From Cryobacterium sp. PAMC25264 (GTDB taxonomy: Bacteria; Actinomycetota; Actinomycetes; Actinomycetales; Microbacteriaceae): a stretch of DNA of 64,000 nucleotides. Shown one piece after another: positions 7,520 to 17,097 of this stretch. Within the stretch, counting starts at the first letter, position 1. Every line of letters starts with the position of its first letter. Where the stretch lies: positions 2,604,001 to 2,668,000 of the forward strand of contig NZ_CP080383.1 in the NCBI RefSeq assembly GCF_019443325.1. Direction: 5' to 3'. The notes beneath the pieces are model-generated. The model searched no databases. It was not told where the DNA came from and was given only the letters and a program-made list of their open reading frames with translations. The position numbers and the translations under genes are program-made.

Positions 7520-10500
7520 CGGGTGCCTCCTGCCGGTGCGGTGTCTTCCGCCGTGTCGGCGGGCTGGGTGATCGGTGCGGTCTCAGGTCCGGTGCCCGGC
7601 GCCGGGGCCTCGGCGGGGGTCCACTCGGACGAGGCATCGAAACCCATGGCGTCGCCGGCGTCGCTGGAGGCGTTGCCGATGGCGGGAATCGGCTGGTCCG
7701 GGTCGTCGTCACCCGGTTCGTCGAGCTCGCTCTGCCGGTCGATTTCGCTGCCGAGGCTGCGCAGGATGTCCAGGCTCAGGCCGATCACAACGAGGTACAC
7801 CCCGATGTCGAAGATGCTGGAGGTGCCGAAGGAGAGGTGCCCGAGCAGCGGCACGTCGGCCTGGAAGTACGCGGATTCGAGCGGGGTGCCCGAGACGAAG
7901 ATCGAACCGACGGCGGTTCCGACGGCGAGCACCACGCCGAGTCCGAGGATCTTGCCCGGGTCGATGGGCACCGCTTCGCCCAGCTCGTACCGGCCGCCGG
8001 CCAAGTAGCGGGCCACGAGGGCCAGGCCGGCCAGGAGGCCGCCGGCGAAGCCGCCGCCGGGCAGGTTGTGGCCGGCGAAGAGCAGGTAGATCGACACGAC
8101 GATCGCGGGGTGGAACAGGAGCCGGACGAGCACCTCGATCATGATCGAGCGGTTCTCGGGAGACTGGGTGCGCCCACCGAGCAGCCAGGACTGCCGGGTC
8201 ACGGCACGGCCGGCGGAGCTCGCGTGCGGGTCGGCCACGATGCGGCGACGGTTCTTCGGCTCGCGACGCTTGCGGGACTCCCGCAGGCGCGGCATCTGCT
8301 CGCTGCGGCCGGACACGAACAGCAGGCTGGCAACACCGGTGGCCACGACGATGAGCACCGAGATCTCGCCCATGGTGTCCCAGGCGCGGATGTCGACGAG
8401 CATGACGTTGACGATGTTGTTGCCGTGGCCCTCCACGACGGCCAACCGGGCCAGGTCCTTGGCCATGTCGGGCCATTGGCGGGCGCCGAGCGCGATGACG
8501 GCGATGGTGCCCATGGTCAGGCCCACCAGGATACCGATGAGGGCGCGACGGCGGCGGTGCATGGGCCGGTTGTGCTGGGCGATGCGGCTGGGCAGGCGGC
8601 GCAACACGAGGACCACCACCACGAGGGTGATCGACTCGACGAGCGCCTGGGTGAGCGCCAGGTCGGGGGCGCCGTGGAAGGCGAACAGGGCGACCAGCCC
8701 GTAACCGGTGACGCCGGCCAGTAGCACCGCGGTCATCCGCTGCCCGACCCGGGCGGCCATCACGGAGGCGATGATCATGACCAGGCCGATGATGACCTGG
8801 GCCGGGTAGTCCCAGAGCACCACGGCGTCGGGCCAGGTGCGGTTGACGAAGGAAACCGCGCCGAGGGCCAGCACGAACACCACGAGGATGGTCGAGAGGT
8901 ACTGCGGCAGGCCGCCCCTCTGGGCGAGGTGGGTGGTGCGGGCGGCGATCTTGTCGACGAAACGCACGGTGTGGCCATAGCCGTGACCGGCGTCCACCCA
9001 GGCGGGCACGGTGGCCTGCCAGCGGGCCACACGCTTGCGCTGCCAGAAGATGACCAGGCCGAGGACCACGACCACGATGCTGAGCAACAGCGCCGGTTCG
9101 AAACCGTGCCACAGCATGAGGTGCGCCTCGCCCTCGCCGGGCATGGTGTCGGCGTATTGGGCGAGCACCGGGTCGAGCAGGAAGATGAACGGTCCGAGCA
9201 CGATCGTGGCGACGGTGAGGATGCCGGGGGCCAGCATGAAATCCCACCGGCTGGAGTGCATCGGGGTGTCGCTGATCGACGGGCGGGTGCCGAACGCGCC
9301 CCAGAAGAACTTGGCGCTGTAGGCGACCGTGAGCACCGACCCGACCGCGGTGCCGGCCAGGGCGATCCAGCCCCAGCCGTCGCCGGACTGGCCGGCTTCG
9401 AGGAATGCGGTGAAAACGGATTCCTTGGCCACGAAGCCGAGGAGCGGCGGGAGCCCGGCCATCGACGCGACGGCGATGAGCGCGATCGCGGCGAGGGCTG
9501 GTTCACGGCGACCGATGCCGGAGAGCTTGCGCCAGTCGCGGGTGCCGGCGCGATGGTCGATGATACCGACCACGAGGAACAGGGTCGCCTTGTACAGCGC
9601 ATGCGCGAGAAGCAGCGCCACCCCGGCGAGGGCGGCATCGCGGGTGCCGAAGCCCACGACCACCATGAGGAAGCCGAGCTGGCTGACGGTGCCGTAGGCG
9701 AGCATCAGCTTGATGTCGTGCTGGCGCAGCGAACGCCAGGCGCCCACGAGCATGGTCCACACGCCGATGGTCACCAGGACCGGAAGCCAGCCGGGTGAGT
9801 CGGCGTAGCCGGGTGCGAAGCGGGCGGTGAGGTAGATGCCGGCCTTCACCATGGCGGCGGCGTGCAGGTAGGCGCTCACCGGAGTGGGTGCGGCCATCGC
9901 GGCCGGCAGCCAGAAGTGGAACGGGATGAGCGCGGACTTCGACAGGGCGCCGACGAGGATCAGCAGCACCGCCCAGATGGCGACCGGCGTACCGGAGGGG
10001 TTCGCCACGATCGCGGCCAGCGAGGTGGTGCCGGCGTCGACGGAGATCATCACGACACCGATCAGCATCACCAGGCCACCGAAGGTGGTCACCAGCAGGG
10101 CCTGCAGGGCGGCACCGCGACTTTCCCGCTTGGTGGTGTAATGCCCGATCAGCAGGTAGGAGAGCACGCTGGTGATCTCCCAGAACATGAACATGACCAG
10201 GATGTCGTCGGCGGTGACGAGCCCGTACATGGTTCCGGCGAAGGCCAGCAGCAGCGCAGCGAACCGGCCAAGGCTCGGCTCGTCGGCGTCGAAGTAGCGG
10301 GCGCAATAGATGAGCACCAGGGCGCCGACACCGGTCACGACGAGGGCGAGCAGCCAGGCGAGCGCATCCACCCGGAAGGACAGGCTGATGCCGAGCGACG
10401 GGATCCACGGGAGACTCTCGGTGGCGGCCCCGCCGGCGGCGACCGTGCTGGTCTGCGTGAGGGTGTAGCCGAACGCGATCGCGGGCAGAACGGCGACCAC

Positions 10501-10584
10501 GTAAAAAACGCGCAAACCGAGCAGCCGGGTGAGCGTGGGAGTCAGCACGGAAACAAGCAAGAAAACCAGGAGGATTGTCGCCAT
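7516..10584 (-). CDS. mrpA: Mrp Na+/H+ antiporter subunit A fused to subunit B
   Basis: 1022 residues. The N-terminal part is a NuoL-like proton channel with MFWEITSVLSYLLIGHY, the Lys-bearing helix after LVGALSKSALIPFHFWLP and HAAAMVKAGIYL. The following helices form the MrpA C-terminal domain (GAPDLALTQALVESITLVVV). A full MrpB domain begins near residue 790 (MIEVLVRLLFHPAIVVSIYL; GHNLPGGGFAGGLLAG). The protein ends in an acidic low-complexity tail. First gene of the operon mrpA(B)CDEFG; the complex exchanges cytoplasmic Na+ for external H+ and supports pH and salt homeostasis. It diverges from an amino-acid permease. Confidence 0.96.
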   Translation of the reverse strand: MATILLVFLLVSVLTPTLTRLLGLRVFYVVAVLPAIAFGYTLTQTSTVAAGGAATESLPWIPSLGISLSFRVDALAWLLALVVTGVGALVLIYCARYFDADEPSLGRFAALLLAFAGTMYGLVTADDILVMFMFWEITSVLSYLLIGHYTTKRESRGAALQALLVTTFGGLVMLIGVVMISVDAGTTSLAAIVANPSGTPVAIWAVLLILVGALSKSALIPFHFWLPAAMAAPTPVSAYLHAAAMVKAGIYLTARFAPGYADSPGWLPVLVTIGVWTMLVGAWRSLRQHDIKLMLAYGTVSQLGFLMVVVGFGTRDAALAGVALLLAHALYKATLFLVVGIIDHRAGTRDWRKLSGIGRREPALAAIALIAVASMAGLPPLLGFVAKESVFTAFLEAGQSGDGWGWIALAGTAVGSVLTVAYSAKFFWGAFGTRPSISDTPMHSSRWDFMLAPGILTVATIVLGPFIFLLDPVLAQYADTMPGEGEAHLMLWHGFEPALLLSIVVVVLGLVIFWQRKRVARWQATVPAWVDAGHGYGHTVRFVDKIAARTTHLAQRGGLPQYLSTILVVFVLALGAVSFVNRTWPDAVVLWDYPAQVIIGLVMIIASVMAARVGQRMTAVLLAGVTGYGLVALFAFHGAPDLALTQALVESITLVVVVLVLRRLPSRIAQHNRPMHRRRRALIGILVGLTMGTIAVIALGARQWPDMAKDLARLAVVEGHGNNIVNVMLVDIRAWDTMGEISVLIVVATGVASLLFVSGRSEQMPRLRESRKRREPKNRRRIVADPHASSAGRAVTRQSWLLGGRTQSPENRSIMIEVLVRLLFHPAIVVSIYLLFAGHNLPGGGFAGGLLAGLALVARYLAGGRYELGEAVPIDPGKILGLGVVLAVGTAVGSIFVSGTPLESAYFQADVPLLGHLSFGTSSIFDIGVYLVVIGLSLDILRSLGSEIDRQSELDEPGDDDPDQPIPAIGNASSDAGDAMGFDASSEWTPAEAPAPGTGPETAPITQPADTAEDTAPAGGTR

Positions 10585-10717
10585 GCGGCCTCCCGGCTCT
10601 CTACGAAAGAGTGTCGTCTCTACGGTCAGAGTGTCGCTATTCAGTGTACAGGAGTGGGCCTTTCGACCCTGACCATCTCTTAGCCGTCGGCTAGTGTTAC
10701 CGCAACCCCCAGAATGG

Positions 10718-12277
10718 ATGCGTCACGTGACCACGAGCACCACCGGGCCGGATCGGCCGGAGAACGACGTCACCCCCACCGAACGCCCCGCGCATCACTC
10801 CGGGCACGACGAAACACCGCTGGAGCACATCGACGACGCGTTGAGTGTGCACGAGGACCAGGGGCTGCATAAGGGGCTCAAGGCCCGGCACGTGCAGATG
10901 ATCGCGATCGGCGGCGCCATCGGCACCGGCCTGTTCCTCGGCGCCGGTGGCCGACTAGCCAGCGCAGGGCCCGCCCTGGTCTTCGTGTACGCCATCTGCG
11001 GTTTCTTCGCGTTCCTCATCCTGCGCGCGCTCGGTGAGCTGGTGCTGCACCGGCCCACCTCGGGATCCTTCGTGTCGTATGCGCGGGAGTTCTTCGGTGA
11101 GAAGACCGCGTTCGTCACCGGCTGGCTGTACTGGCTCAACTGGGCGATGACGGCCATCGTGGACGTGACGGCGGTGGCGCTGTACATGAACTTCTTCGGC
11201 CGCTACTGGGCGCCGTTCGGCGAGGTGCCGCAGTGGCTGTTCGCGCTGATCGCCCTGGCCGTGGTGATGAGCCTCAACCTGCTCTCGGTGAAGGTGTTCG
11301 GCGAGCTGGAGTTCTGGTTCGCGCTGATCAAGGTCGTCGCGATCGTGGTGTTCCTGCTGGTCGGCACCTGGATGGTCATCTTCGGCACCCCGGTGGACGG
11401 AGCCGCCGTTGGCTTCTCCCTCATCTCCGACAACGGCGGCTGGCTGCCCAACGGTCTGCTCGCCTCGGTGCTCGTGGTGCAGGGCGTGGTCTTCGCCTAC
11501 GCGTCGATCGAGCTGATCGGCACCACAGCCGGCGAGACCGAGAACCCGGAGAAGGTGATGCCGAAGGCCATCAACACGGTCATCGTGCGCATCGCGGTGT
11601 TCTACGTCGGCTCGATCCTGCTCCTCTCGCTGTTGTTGCCGTATACGGCATATGAGACTGGAGTGAGCCCGTTCGTGACGTTCTTCGGCTCGATCGGCAT
11701 CGACGGAGTCGACGTGATCATGAACCTCGTGGTGCTCACCGCGGCGCTGTCGTCGCTGAACGCCGGACTGTATTCCACCGGGCGCATCCTTCGATCGCTG
11801 TCGCTGGCCGGGTCGGCGCCGCGCTTCGCCGGCAAGGTGAGCCGTAACGGGGTGCCGTTCGGCGGCATCCTGCTCACCGGTGTTGTCACTCTGCTCGGGG
11901 TGGCGCTGAACGCTGTCGTGCCCGACGAGGCGTTCGAGATCGTGCTCAACATGGCCGCGATCGGCATCATCAGCGCGTGGGGCATGATCGTGCTCTGTCA
12001 GCTGCGACTGCAGGCCTGGGCCAAGGCGGGCATCCTCACCCGGCCGGCGTTCCGGATGCCCGGCGCCCCGTTCACCGGCTACCTCACCCTGGCCTTCCTG
12101 GCCACGGTTCTCGTGCTGATGGCCTTCGACTGGCCGGTCGGCACGCTCACGATCAGCTCGCTGGGCCTGATCATCCCGGCGCTGGTGCTGGGCTGGTACG
12201 CCTGCCGGGGCCGCATCCTCGAGATCGCGGCGTCCCGTCCCCCGCTGCCGGCCCGCGGGGCATCCTCACGCCCCTAA
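10718..12277 (+). CDS. Amino-acid permease, AnsP/AAT family (L-asparagine-type)
   Basis: About 519 residues, twelve predicted helices, APC superfamily. The family signature follows a charged N-terminal tail: [20 protein letters not shown] (unwound helix 1), then [20 protein letters not shown] and [20 protein letters not shown]. The segment [18 protein letters not shown] is typical of the AAT group, and overall wording is closest to asparagine permeases, but the substrate is inferred. ATG at 10718 (MRHVTTS) is preferred to the GTG at 10694; no strong ribosome-binding site decides it. Diverges from mrpA; convergent with an MFS gene. Confidence 0.88.
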   Translation: MRHVTTSTTGPDRPENDVTPTERPAHHSGHDETPLEHIDDALSVHEDQGLHKGLKARHVQMIAIGGAIGTGLFLGAGGRLASAGPALVFVYAICGFFAFLILRALGELVLHRPTSGSFVSYAREFFGEKTAFVTGWLYWLNWAMTAIVDVTAVALYMNFFGRYWAPFGEVPQWLFALIALAVVMSLNLLSVKVFGELEFWFALIKVVAIVVFLLVGTWMVIFGTPVDGAAVGFSLISDNGGWLPNGLLASVLVVQGVVFAYASIELIGTTAGETENPEKVMPKAINTVIVRIAVFYVGSILLLSLLLPYTAYETGVSPFVTFFGSIGIDGVDVIMNLVVLTAALSSLNAGLYSTGRILRSLSLAGSAPRFAGKVSRNGVPFGGILLTGVVTLLGVALNAVVPDEAFEIVLNMAAIGIISAWGMIVLCQLRLQAWAKAGILTRPAFRMPGAPFTGYLTLAFLATVLVLMAFDWPVGTLTISSLGLIIPALVLGWYACRGRILEIAASRPPLPARGASSRP

Positions 12278-12299
12278 CTGTTCCCCGTCCGGACAGTTG
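12276..12299. terminator. Hairpin between convergent permease and MFS genes
   Basis: AACTGT and ACAGTT flank a CCCCGTCCGG loop right at the permease stop; further GC-rich imperfect hairpins follow up to 12360. There is no U-tract, so it is only a possible terminator. Confidence 0.35.
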
Positions 12300-12362
12300 C
12301 ACCCGGTGCGCCGGGTCCAGTTGTCCGCTTCGGGACCAGTTGGCCGGCCGTCACGGCCGGGG

Positions 12363-13628
12363 TCAGAGCGCGCGGCGGCGGATGACGACGTCGCTGGCCA
12401 GCACGAGTGCCAGGGCGAGCACGATGATGCCCACGTAGACGAACGGCACGGAACCCAGGCCCACCTGGTCGAGCAGGAAGGCGCCCACGAAGGCGCCCAG
12501 GCCGATGCCGACGTTGAACGCGGTGGTGTAGACGGCGCTGGCGGTGTCGCGGATGCGCACCGACGCGGTGTGCAGCAACCGGGTCTGCAGCAGCGGCGGG
12601 AAGGTGCCGAACGCCAGTCCCCAGACCAGGAAGGCGCCGATCGCCACGGGCAGCGTCTGGGTGAACAGCGCCAGCACGGTGACGCTGACGACCGTCACCG
12701 ACATCCCGAGCACCAGGCCCAGCTGCGGGCGCTTGCTGAACACGACGCCGCTGATGAACAGGCCGATCGCCCCGGCGATGCCGTACGCGAACAGGAGCGG
12801 CGCCACGGCGTCGCTGCCCACCCCGAGGGTGTCGCTGAGGAACGGCGCGATGTAGGTATAGAAGGTGTAGTGCCCGATCATCGTGAGCGCGGTGATCACG
12901 CAGACCAGCGCGACCGGGCCGATGGTGGGGTCGCGGGGCAGCTTGGCCACCGTGATGGTGCCGGTCTCCGTCGTGACGGACTCGGTGCGCTTGCCCGTGT
13001 AGTGCTCGACCTTGGGCAGGAACCGCCAGATCACCACGGCGCCCACGAGCATCAGGCCGGCGAGCACAATGAACGAGAGCCGCCAGCCGAGCAGGTGGCC
13101 GAGGAAGGTTCCCAGCGGCACACCGAACACGAACGCGAGGGTGCCACCGGCGATGGTGATCGACACGGCCCTGGCGATCTGGTCCTTGGGCACCAGGTGC
13201 GCGGAATAGGCGCCCACGACGCCCCAGAACAGGCCGTGCGCCAGTCCGCCGATCACCCGGGAGATGACCACGAAGGTGTAGTCGGGCGCGATGGCGGTGA
13301 GCACGTTGCTCAACGCGAACACGATGAGCACGAGAACGATCAGGCCGTGTCGGGGCATCCGTCGGGTCAGCAGCGCCAGCGGTGTGCTGGTGAGCACGAC
13401 GGTGAACGCGAACCAGGACACGAGCAGGCCCACGTCGGACTGGCTGACCCCGAGCGAGGTGCTCATTTCGGGCAGCAGACCGGTGGGCAGCATCTCGGAG
13501 GTGACCGAGAGAAAGACGGCGGCGGAGAGGGCGATCAGGCCGATCCAGGGGAAGGCTCCGGTAGGTGCCTTCTGGTCGGGGCGGGGCATACCGGTGGACG
13601 GCAGCGAGATGGGCGCAGTAAATGACAT
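12363..13628 (-). CDS. MFS transporter, DHA1-like (AraJ/YdhP type)
   Basis: 421 residues with twelve predicted helices. The family pattern is clear: SVTSEMLPTGLLPEMSTSLG in helix 1 (the MLPxGLLP motif of the AraJ/YdhP/sugar-efflux group), then PLALLTRRMPRH (loop 2-3 motif), and SRVIGGLAHGLFWGVVGAYS in helices 4-5. Probably a proton-driven exporter of small molecules or drugs; substrate unknown. Start ATG at 13628 (MSFTAP). The 167 bp upstream to the riboflavin-kinase stop are GC-rich and hold no evident gene. Confidence 0.88.
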   Translation of the reverse strand: MSFTAPISLPSTGMPRPDQKAPTGAFPWIGLIALSAAVFLSVTSEMLPTGLLPEMSTSLGVSQSDVGLLVSWFAFTVVLTSTPLALLTRRMPRHGLIVLVLIVFALSNVLTAIAPDYTFVVISRVIGGLAHGLFWGVVGAYSAHLVPKDQIARAVSITIAGGTLAFVFGVPLGTFLGHLLGWRLSFIVLAGLMLVGAVVIWRFLPKVEHYTGKRTESVTTETGTITVAKLPRDPTIGPVALVCVITALTMIGHYTFYTYIAPFLSDTLGVGSDAVAPLLFAYGIAGAIGLFISGVVFSKRPQLGLVLGMSVTVVSVTVLALFTQTLPVAIGAFLVWGLAFGTFPPLLQTRLLHTASVRIRDTASAVYTTAFNVGIGLGAFVGAFLLDQVGLGSVPFVYVGIIVLALALVLASDVVIRRRAL

Positions 13629-13795
13629 GGGTGCTGTGGCTCACAGACAGGTTCCGCTTGCCCTCGGCTCCGGCGGCTGTCACGGCCGGGCTGAGCGGGT
13701 TCTTCAAGCGGTGCGCGCCGACGTGCGCGCCCGGGGCCACGCGTGTTCCGCCGGCCGTGAACCAGCCTAGCCGGATATCTCGTCCAGTGACGGGC

Positions 13796-14227
13796 TCAGG
13801 CGGCGGCGCGGGCCCCGGCGGCGTACCAGTGGCGGGTGTTCTCAACGTCGATGGCGAGCTGGTCGACGAGGGCGGGTGTGTCGACGAAGGCCACCTCCGC
13901 GCGCAGGAACAGCCGCAGCTCCACGGACAGTTCCTGGCCGTACAGGTCGCCGGCGAAGTCGAGCAGGTGCGCTTCGAGCAGCGGGTGCCCGGCATCGCCG
14001 TAGTACGTGGGTCGGGTTCCCACCGACACGGCCGCGAGCACGCCGGCGGCCGGCAGCCCCTCGCCGTGCACGATGGCGGCCCAGATTCCGGTGTGCGCCG
14101 AGAGGCCGGCCACCTCGATGTTCGCCGTGGGGAAGCCGATCACCCGGCCCCAGGCGTTGCCGTGGATGACGGTTCCGGTGATGGTCGTCGGCCGAGTCTC
14201 GAGCGCCAGCAGGGTTCCTTCGGTCAT
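13796..14227 (-). CDS. Stand-alone riboflavin kinase domain protein
   Basis: 143 residues that match only the C-terminal kinase half of bifunctional RibF. Visible: the signature GRVIGFPTANIEV (GFPTAN binds ATP), GIWAAIVHGE, the VGTRPTY loop, and LEAHLLDFAGDLYGQELSVE with the conserved D-F-x-x-D-L-Y-G and catalytic-Glu region. The FAD-synthetase nucleotidyltransferase half is absent. It should phosphorylate riboflavin to FMN, if active, beside the normal bifunctional enzyme expected elsewhere. ATG at 14227 (MTEGTLL) is chosen because similarity begins soon after. Diverges from purU across 264 bp in which I see no gene and no FMN riboswitch. Confidence 0.85.
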   Translation of the reverse strand: MTEGTLLALETRPTTITGTVIHGNAWGRVIGFPTANIEVAGLSAHTGIWAAIVHGEGLPAAGVLAAVSVGTRPTYYGDAGHPLLEAHLLDFAGDLYGQELSVELRLFLRAEVAFVDTPALVDQLAIDVENTRHWYAAGARAAA

Positions 14228-14491
14228 TGTGTGTCTACCTTCCGCTTCGCGTCGTTCCGGGGTACCTCGCCAGTGTGGCTGTCTGGTGTCTATCCCAGCA
14301 TCCGGGAGTTTCGTCGCGATAACCACAACGTTGCCGGATCATTGCGCCGCTTTACGTGCTCTCCCGGCCGCTGAATTCCGGCCTGCACTCGGGGATAACG
14401 CGCTGGCATCCGGGGCATTCCCGAGCGCACGACCTGGTTAGCCGCCGGATTCGCCGCCGAGCGGGGCCACCGCGCCGGGTAATCTGGTGCG

Positions 14492-15364
14492 ATGAACCCC
14501 AGCCTGCCGCCCGCGCACCATCACCACCTGGTCGTCACCCTCGTCTGCCCCGACCAGCCGGGCATCGTGCACGACGTCAGCGGCGCCATCGTGGGCGCCC
14601 GCGGCAACATCACCGAGAGCCAGCAGTTCTCCAGCGCCGACACCGGCCGGTTCTTCATCCGCCTACAGGTGGAATCCCCCGCCGACCGCGCCGAGATGCA
14701 GGCCGCCCTCGCGCCCGTCGTGGAGAAGTACGGCATGGCGTCGGTGATCGACGTCGTCGGCCGGCCGCTGCGCACCCTGGTGCTCGCGTCCACCGCCGGT
14801 CACTGCGTCAACGACCTGCTCTTCCGCCAGCGCGGGGGCCAGCTGACCGTGGAGGTGCCCCTGGTGCTGAGCAACCACGGCACCCTGCGCGACCTGGTTG
14901 GCTTCTACGGCGTGCCGTTCGAGTCGCTGCCCATCACGGATGCCGCCAGCAAGGCCGCCTTCGAGGCCCGCGTCGTGGAAGCCGTCGAGGAGTTCGACAT
15001 CGAACTGGTGGTGCTGGCCCGCTACATGCAGATCCTCTCCCCCGAACTCTGCGCGTACCTCGAGGGCCGGGCCATCAACATCCACCACTCGTTTCTACCC
15101 GGCTTCAAGGGCGCCAACCCCTACAAGCAGGCGCACGCCCGCGGGGTGAAGCTCATCGGCGCCACGGCGCACTTCGTCACCAGCGAACTCGACGAGGGCC
15201 CGATCATCGAGCAGAACGTCGTGCGGGTGGACCACTCCCGCACGCCCGCCGAGCTCGTCGCGATCGGTCAGGACGAGGAGAGCCGCACGCTCACCCAGGC
15301 CGTGAAGTGGTTCGCCGAGAACCGCGTGCTGCTCGACGGAGTGCGCACCATCATCTTCAAGTAG
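14492..15364 (+). CDS. purU: Formyltetrahydrofolate deformylase PurU
   Basis: 290 residues, the usual length. An N-terminal ACT domain (VVTLVCPDQPGIVHDVSGAI) is joined to a PurN-like hydrolase domain with VLSNHGTLRDLV, ARYMQILSPELC, and the catalytic NIHHSFLPGFKGANPY (Asn and His) plus the conserved Asp in SELDEGPIIEQ. It hydrolyses 10-formyl-THF to THF and formate, balancing the one-carbon pool against glycine/methionine supply. With glyA, folD, purN and purH in this window it marks a rich one-carbon set. The ATG at 14492 (MNPSLPPAHH) fits the family start. Confidence 0.95.
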   Translation: MNPSLPPAHHHHLVVTLVCPDQPGIVHDVSGAIVGARGNITESQQFSSADTGRFFIRLQVESPADRAEMQAALAPVVEKYGMASVIDVVGRPLRTLVLASTAGHCVNDLLFRQRGGQLTVEVPLVLSNHGTLRDLVGFYGVPFESLPITDAASKAAFEARVVEAVEEFDIELVVLARYMQILSPELCAYLEGRAINIHHSFLPGFKGANPYKQAHARGVKLIGATAHFVTSELDEGPIIEQNVVRVDHSRTPAELVAIGQDEESRTLTQAVKWFAENRVLLDGVRTIIFK

Positions 15365-15385
15365 CCCCGCCGGTAGGATTGGCGG

Positions 15386-15744
15386 GTGAACGACACCCGC
15401 CCCACCCCGCCGTCGGCGTCAACGACGTCCTGCGTTTTGTGCTCGAACTCTTCGCCTTCGTGAGCCTGGCGCTCTGGGGGTTCCTGGCCTGGCCGCTGCC
15501 GTGGCCGGGCATTCTGTTCGGCATTCTCGCGCCGGCGTTCGCGATCCTGGTCTGGGCGCTGTTCCGGTCGCCGAAGGCCGTGTTCCGGCTCGACCCGTTC
15601 GGTAAAGCGATCGTGGAGATCTTCGTGTTCGGCGCCGCCGCCCTCGCCTGGTGGGACCTCGGCCAGCCGATCGTGGCCGCTGTCTTCGCCGTGGTCGCGA
15701 CGATCAGCGGCGTGCTCTCCGGGCGCCAGGAACTCGGCGCCTGA
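15386..15744 (+). CDS. YrdB/DUF2568-family small membrane protein, probable 1-nt deletion near the start
   Basis: The conserved part, from VNDVLRFVLELFAFVSLALW to the stop at 15742-15744, is a roughly 105-residue protein with four hydrophobic helices, as in the DUF2568 family (function unknown). No ATG, GTG or TTG lies in frame just before it; the first in-frame GTG (15439) would cut the first helix. The GTG at 15386, preceded by GGATTGGCGG, begins VNDTRP in another frame and joins if one base is added in the C-rich stretch 15390-15410. I therefore read it as one gene of about 119 codons with a sequence error or a broken start. It follows purU by 21 bp. Confidence 0.7.
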
Positions 15745-15768
15745 ATTCCCCGCACTTCCGCGACCAGG

Positions 15769-17028
15769 TCAGCGGTCGGCCGGGTCGGTGACCGGGGGCT
15801 CCGGGGCGGGCTGCGCAGGCAGGCCGCCGGGCATCCGCAGCGCGTAGAGCGAGGTGGCGGCGAACAGCAGCCCGCCGAGCAGGAAGGCGGCCGGATACGA
15901 CACGGTGTCGGCGAGCAGGCCGGCCACGAGCGGGCCGACGATGGCACCGAAGTCGGAGAACATCGAGAAAATCGCCACCGGGCGCCCGCCCGCGCTGCCG
16001 GCGGCGTCGCCGACGGATGCGGCCGGCGCGGTGCCCATGAACGCCGCGGCGACCCCGTAGACGCAGAGCAGCACGGTGAGCAGCACGATGTTCGGTGCGA
16101 ACGGGATGGCCGTGATCGTCACGGCTGCCACGAGGAACGCCCCGATGATGGCCGGTTTGCGGCCGACGGTGTCGACGAACCGGGACGCCGGCGCCAGCGC
16201 CAGGGTCTGCGCGACCGCAGCGATCGCGAAGGCGATGCCGGTCCAGGCGCTGGGGCCCTTGAGCACCTCGACGACGAGAACCGGCACGAGCGCGCCGCGC
16301 ACGCCGAACGACGACCAGCCCTGGGAGAAGTTGGCCAGGCAGGCGGCGCGGAAGCGGGGGTCGCGCAGCACCGTGCGGAGCGGCAGCAAGGGCGCGGCCG
16401 CACCGGTGCCGCCGGCCGCGACGCGGGTGGCCGGCTGCAGCAGCACCAGGCCGATCACCCCGGCGACGGCGAGGGTGCCGGCGTAGAAGAAGAAGGGTGC
16501 GGTCAGCGAGATGGTGGCGAGAAGACCGCCGATGGCGGGCCCGGCCATGCCGCCGATGAGGAAGCCGCCCTGGTAGAAGCCCACCGCCCGGCCGCGGATG
16601 CCCGGGGCAGTGGTGCGCAGCAGCAGGGTCATCGCCGCGACGGTGAACATCGCTGAGCCGATCCCGCCGACTCCACGCAGCAGAAGCAGCTGTGGGTAGC
16701 TGCCCGCGATACCGACCAGGCCGCTGGACACGGCGACGATACCGATGCCCACGGCGAGGATGGTGCGTTCGCCGGCCCAGTCGATGAGCTTGCCGCACAC
16801 CGGGCTGGCCACGAAGCGCATCAGCGCGAACGCCGACACCACCGCGCCGATCTCCAGGTTGCCCACCCCGAAGCTCTTGACGTAGACCGGTAGCACCGGA
16901 ACCACCACGCCGAAGCCCACCATGACGAAGAATGCGATGACACCGAGCACGTAGACGTCCCGGCCCAGCCGGGGTTCGTTCGCCGTTCGGCTGGTTCTGG
17001 AGCCGAACGGAAAACGGAGTCGTCGCAT
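15769..17028 (-). CDS. MFS transporter
   Basis: About 419 residues, twelve predicted helices. Helix 1 reads FFVMVGFGVVVPVLPVYVKS; the loop 2-3 motif is GKLIDWAGERTIL, followed by LLLLRGVGGIGSAMFTVAAM and GRAVGFYQGGFLIGGMAGPA. These are DHA1 drug/multidrug-type features; the substrate is unknown. ATG at 17028 (MRRLRFPFG) is preferred to the frame start at 17061. It lies 69 bp downstream of the P1B ATPase on the same strand and may be cotranscribed; it is convergent with the yrdB-like gene. Confidence 0.86.
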   Translation of the reverse strand: MRRLRFPFGSRTSRTANEPRLGRDVYVLGVIAFFVMVGFGVVVPVLPVYVKSFGVGNLEIGAVVSAFALMRFVASPVCGKLIDWAGERTILAVGIGIVAVSSGLVGIAGSYPQLLLLRGVGGIGSAMFTVAAMTLLLRTTAPGIRGRAVGFYQGGFLIGGMAGPAIGGLLATISLTAPFFFYAGTLAVAGVIGLVLLQPATRVAAGGTGAAAPLLPLRTVLRDPRFRAACLANFSQGWSSFGVRGALVPVLVVEVLKGPSAWTGIAFAIAAVAQTLALAPASRFVDTVGRKPAIIGAFLVAAVTITAIPFAPNIVLLTVLLCVYGVAAAFMGTAPAASVGDAAGSAGGRPVAIFSMFSDFGAIVGPLVAGLLADTVSYPAAFLLGGLLFAATSLYALRMPGGLPAQPAPEPPVTDPADR

Positions 17029-17097
17029 CACTCCAGAATATGCCGTCCCGGCGCGGCTCATGCTCGGGTGCGGGTGCGACCCGAGCGGGCGAGGTGC

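Noticed and set aside
12297-13625. Long plus-strand open frame of 442 codons opposite the MFS gene
   Set aside because: Composition is His/Gly/Gln/Asp-rich, typical of the antisense frame of a high-GC membrane-protein gene; the minus-strand frame has clear family motifs.
13629-13795. FMN riboswitch near the riboflavin kinase
   Set aside because: None of the conserved RFN-element segments is present on either strand here or in 14228-14491.
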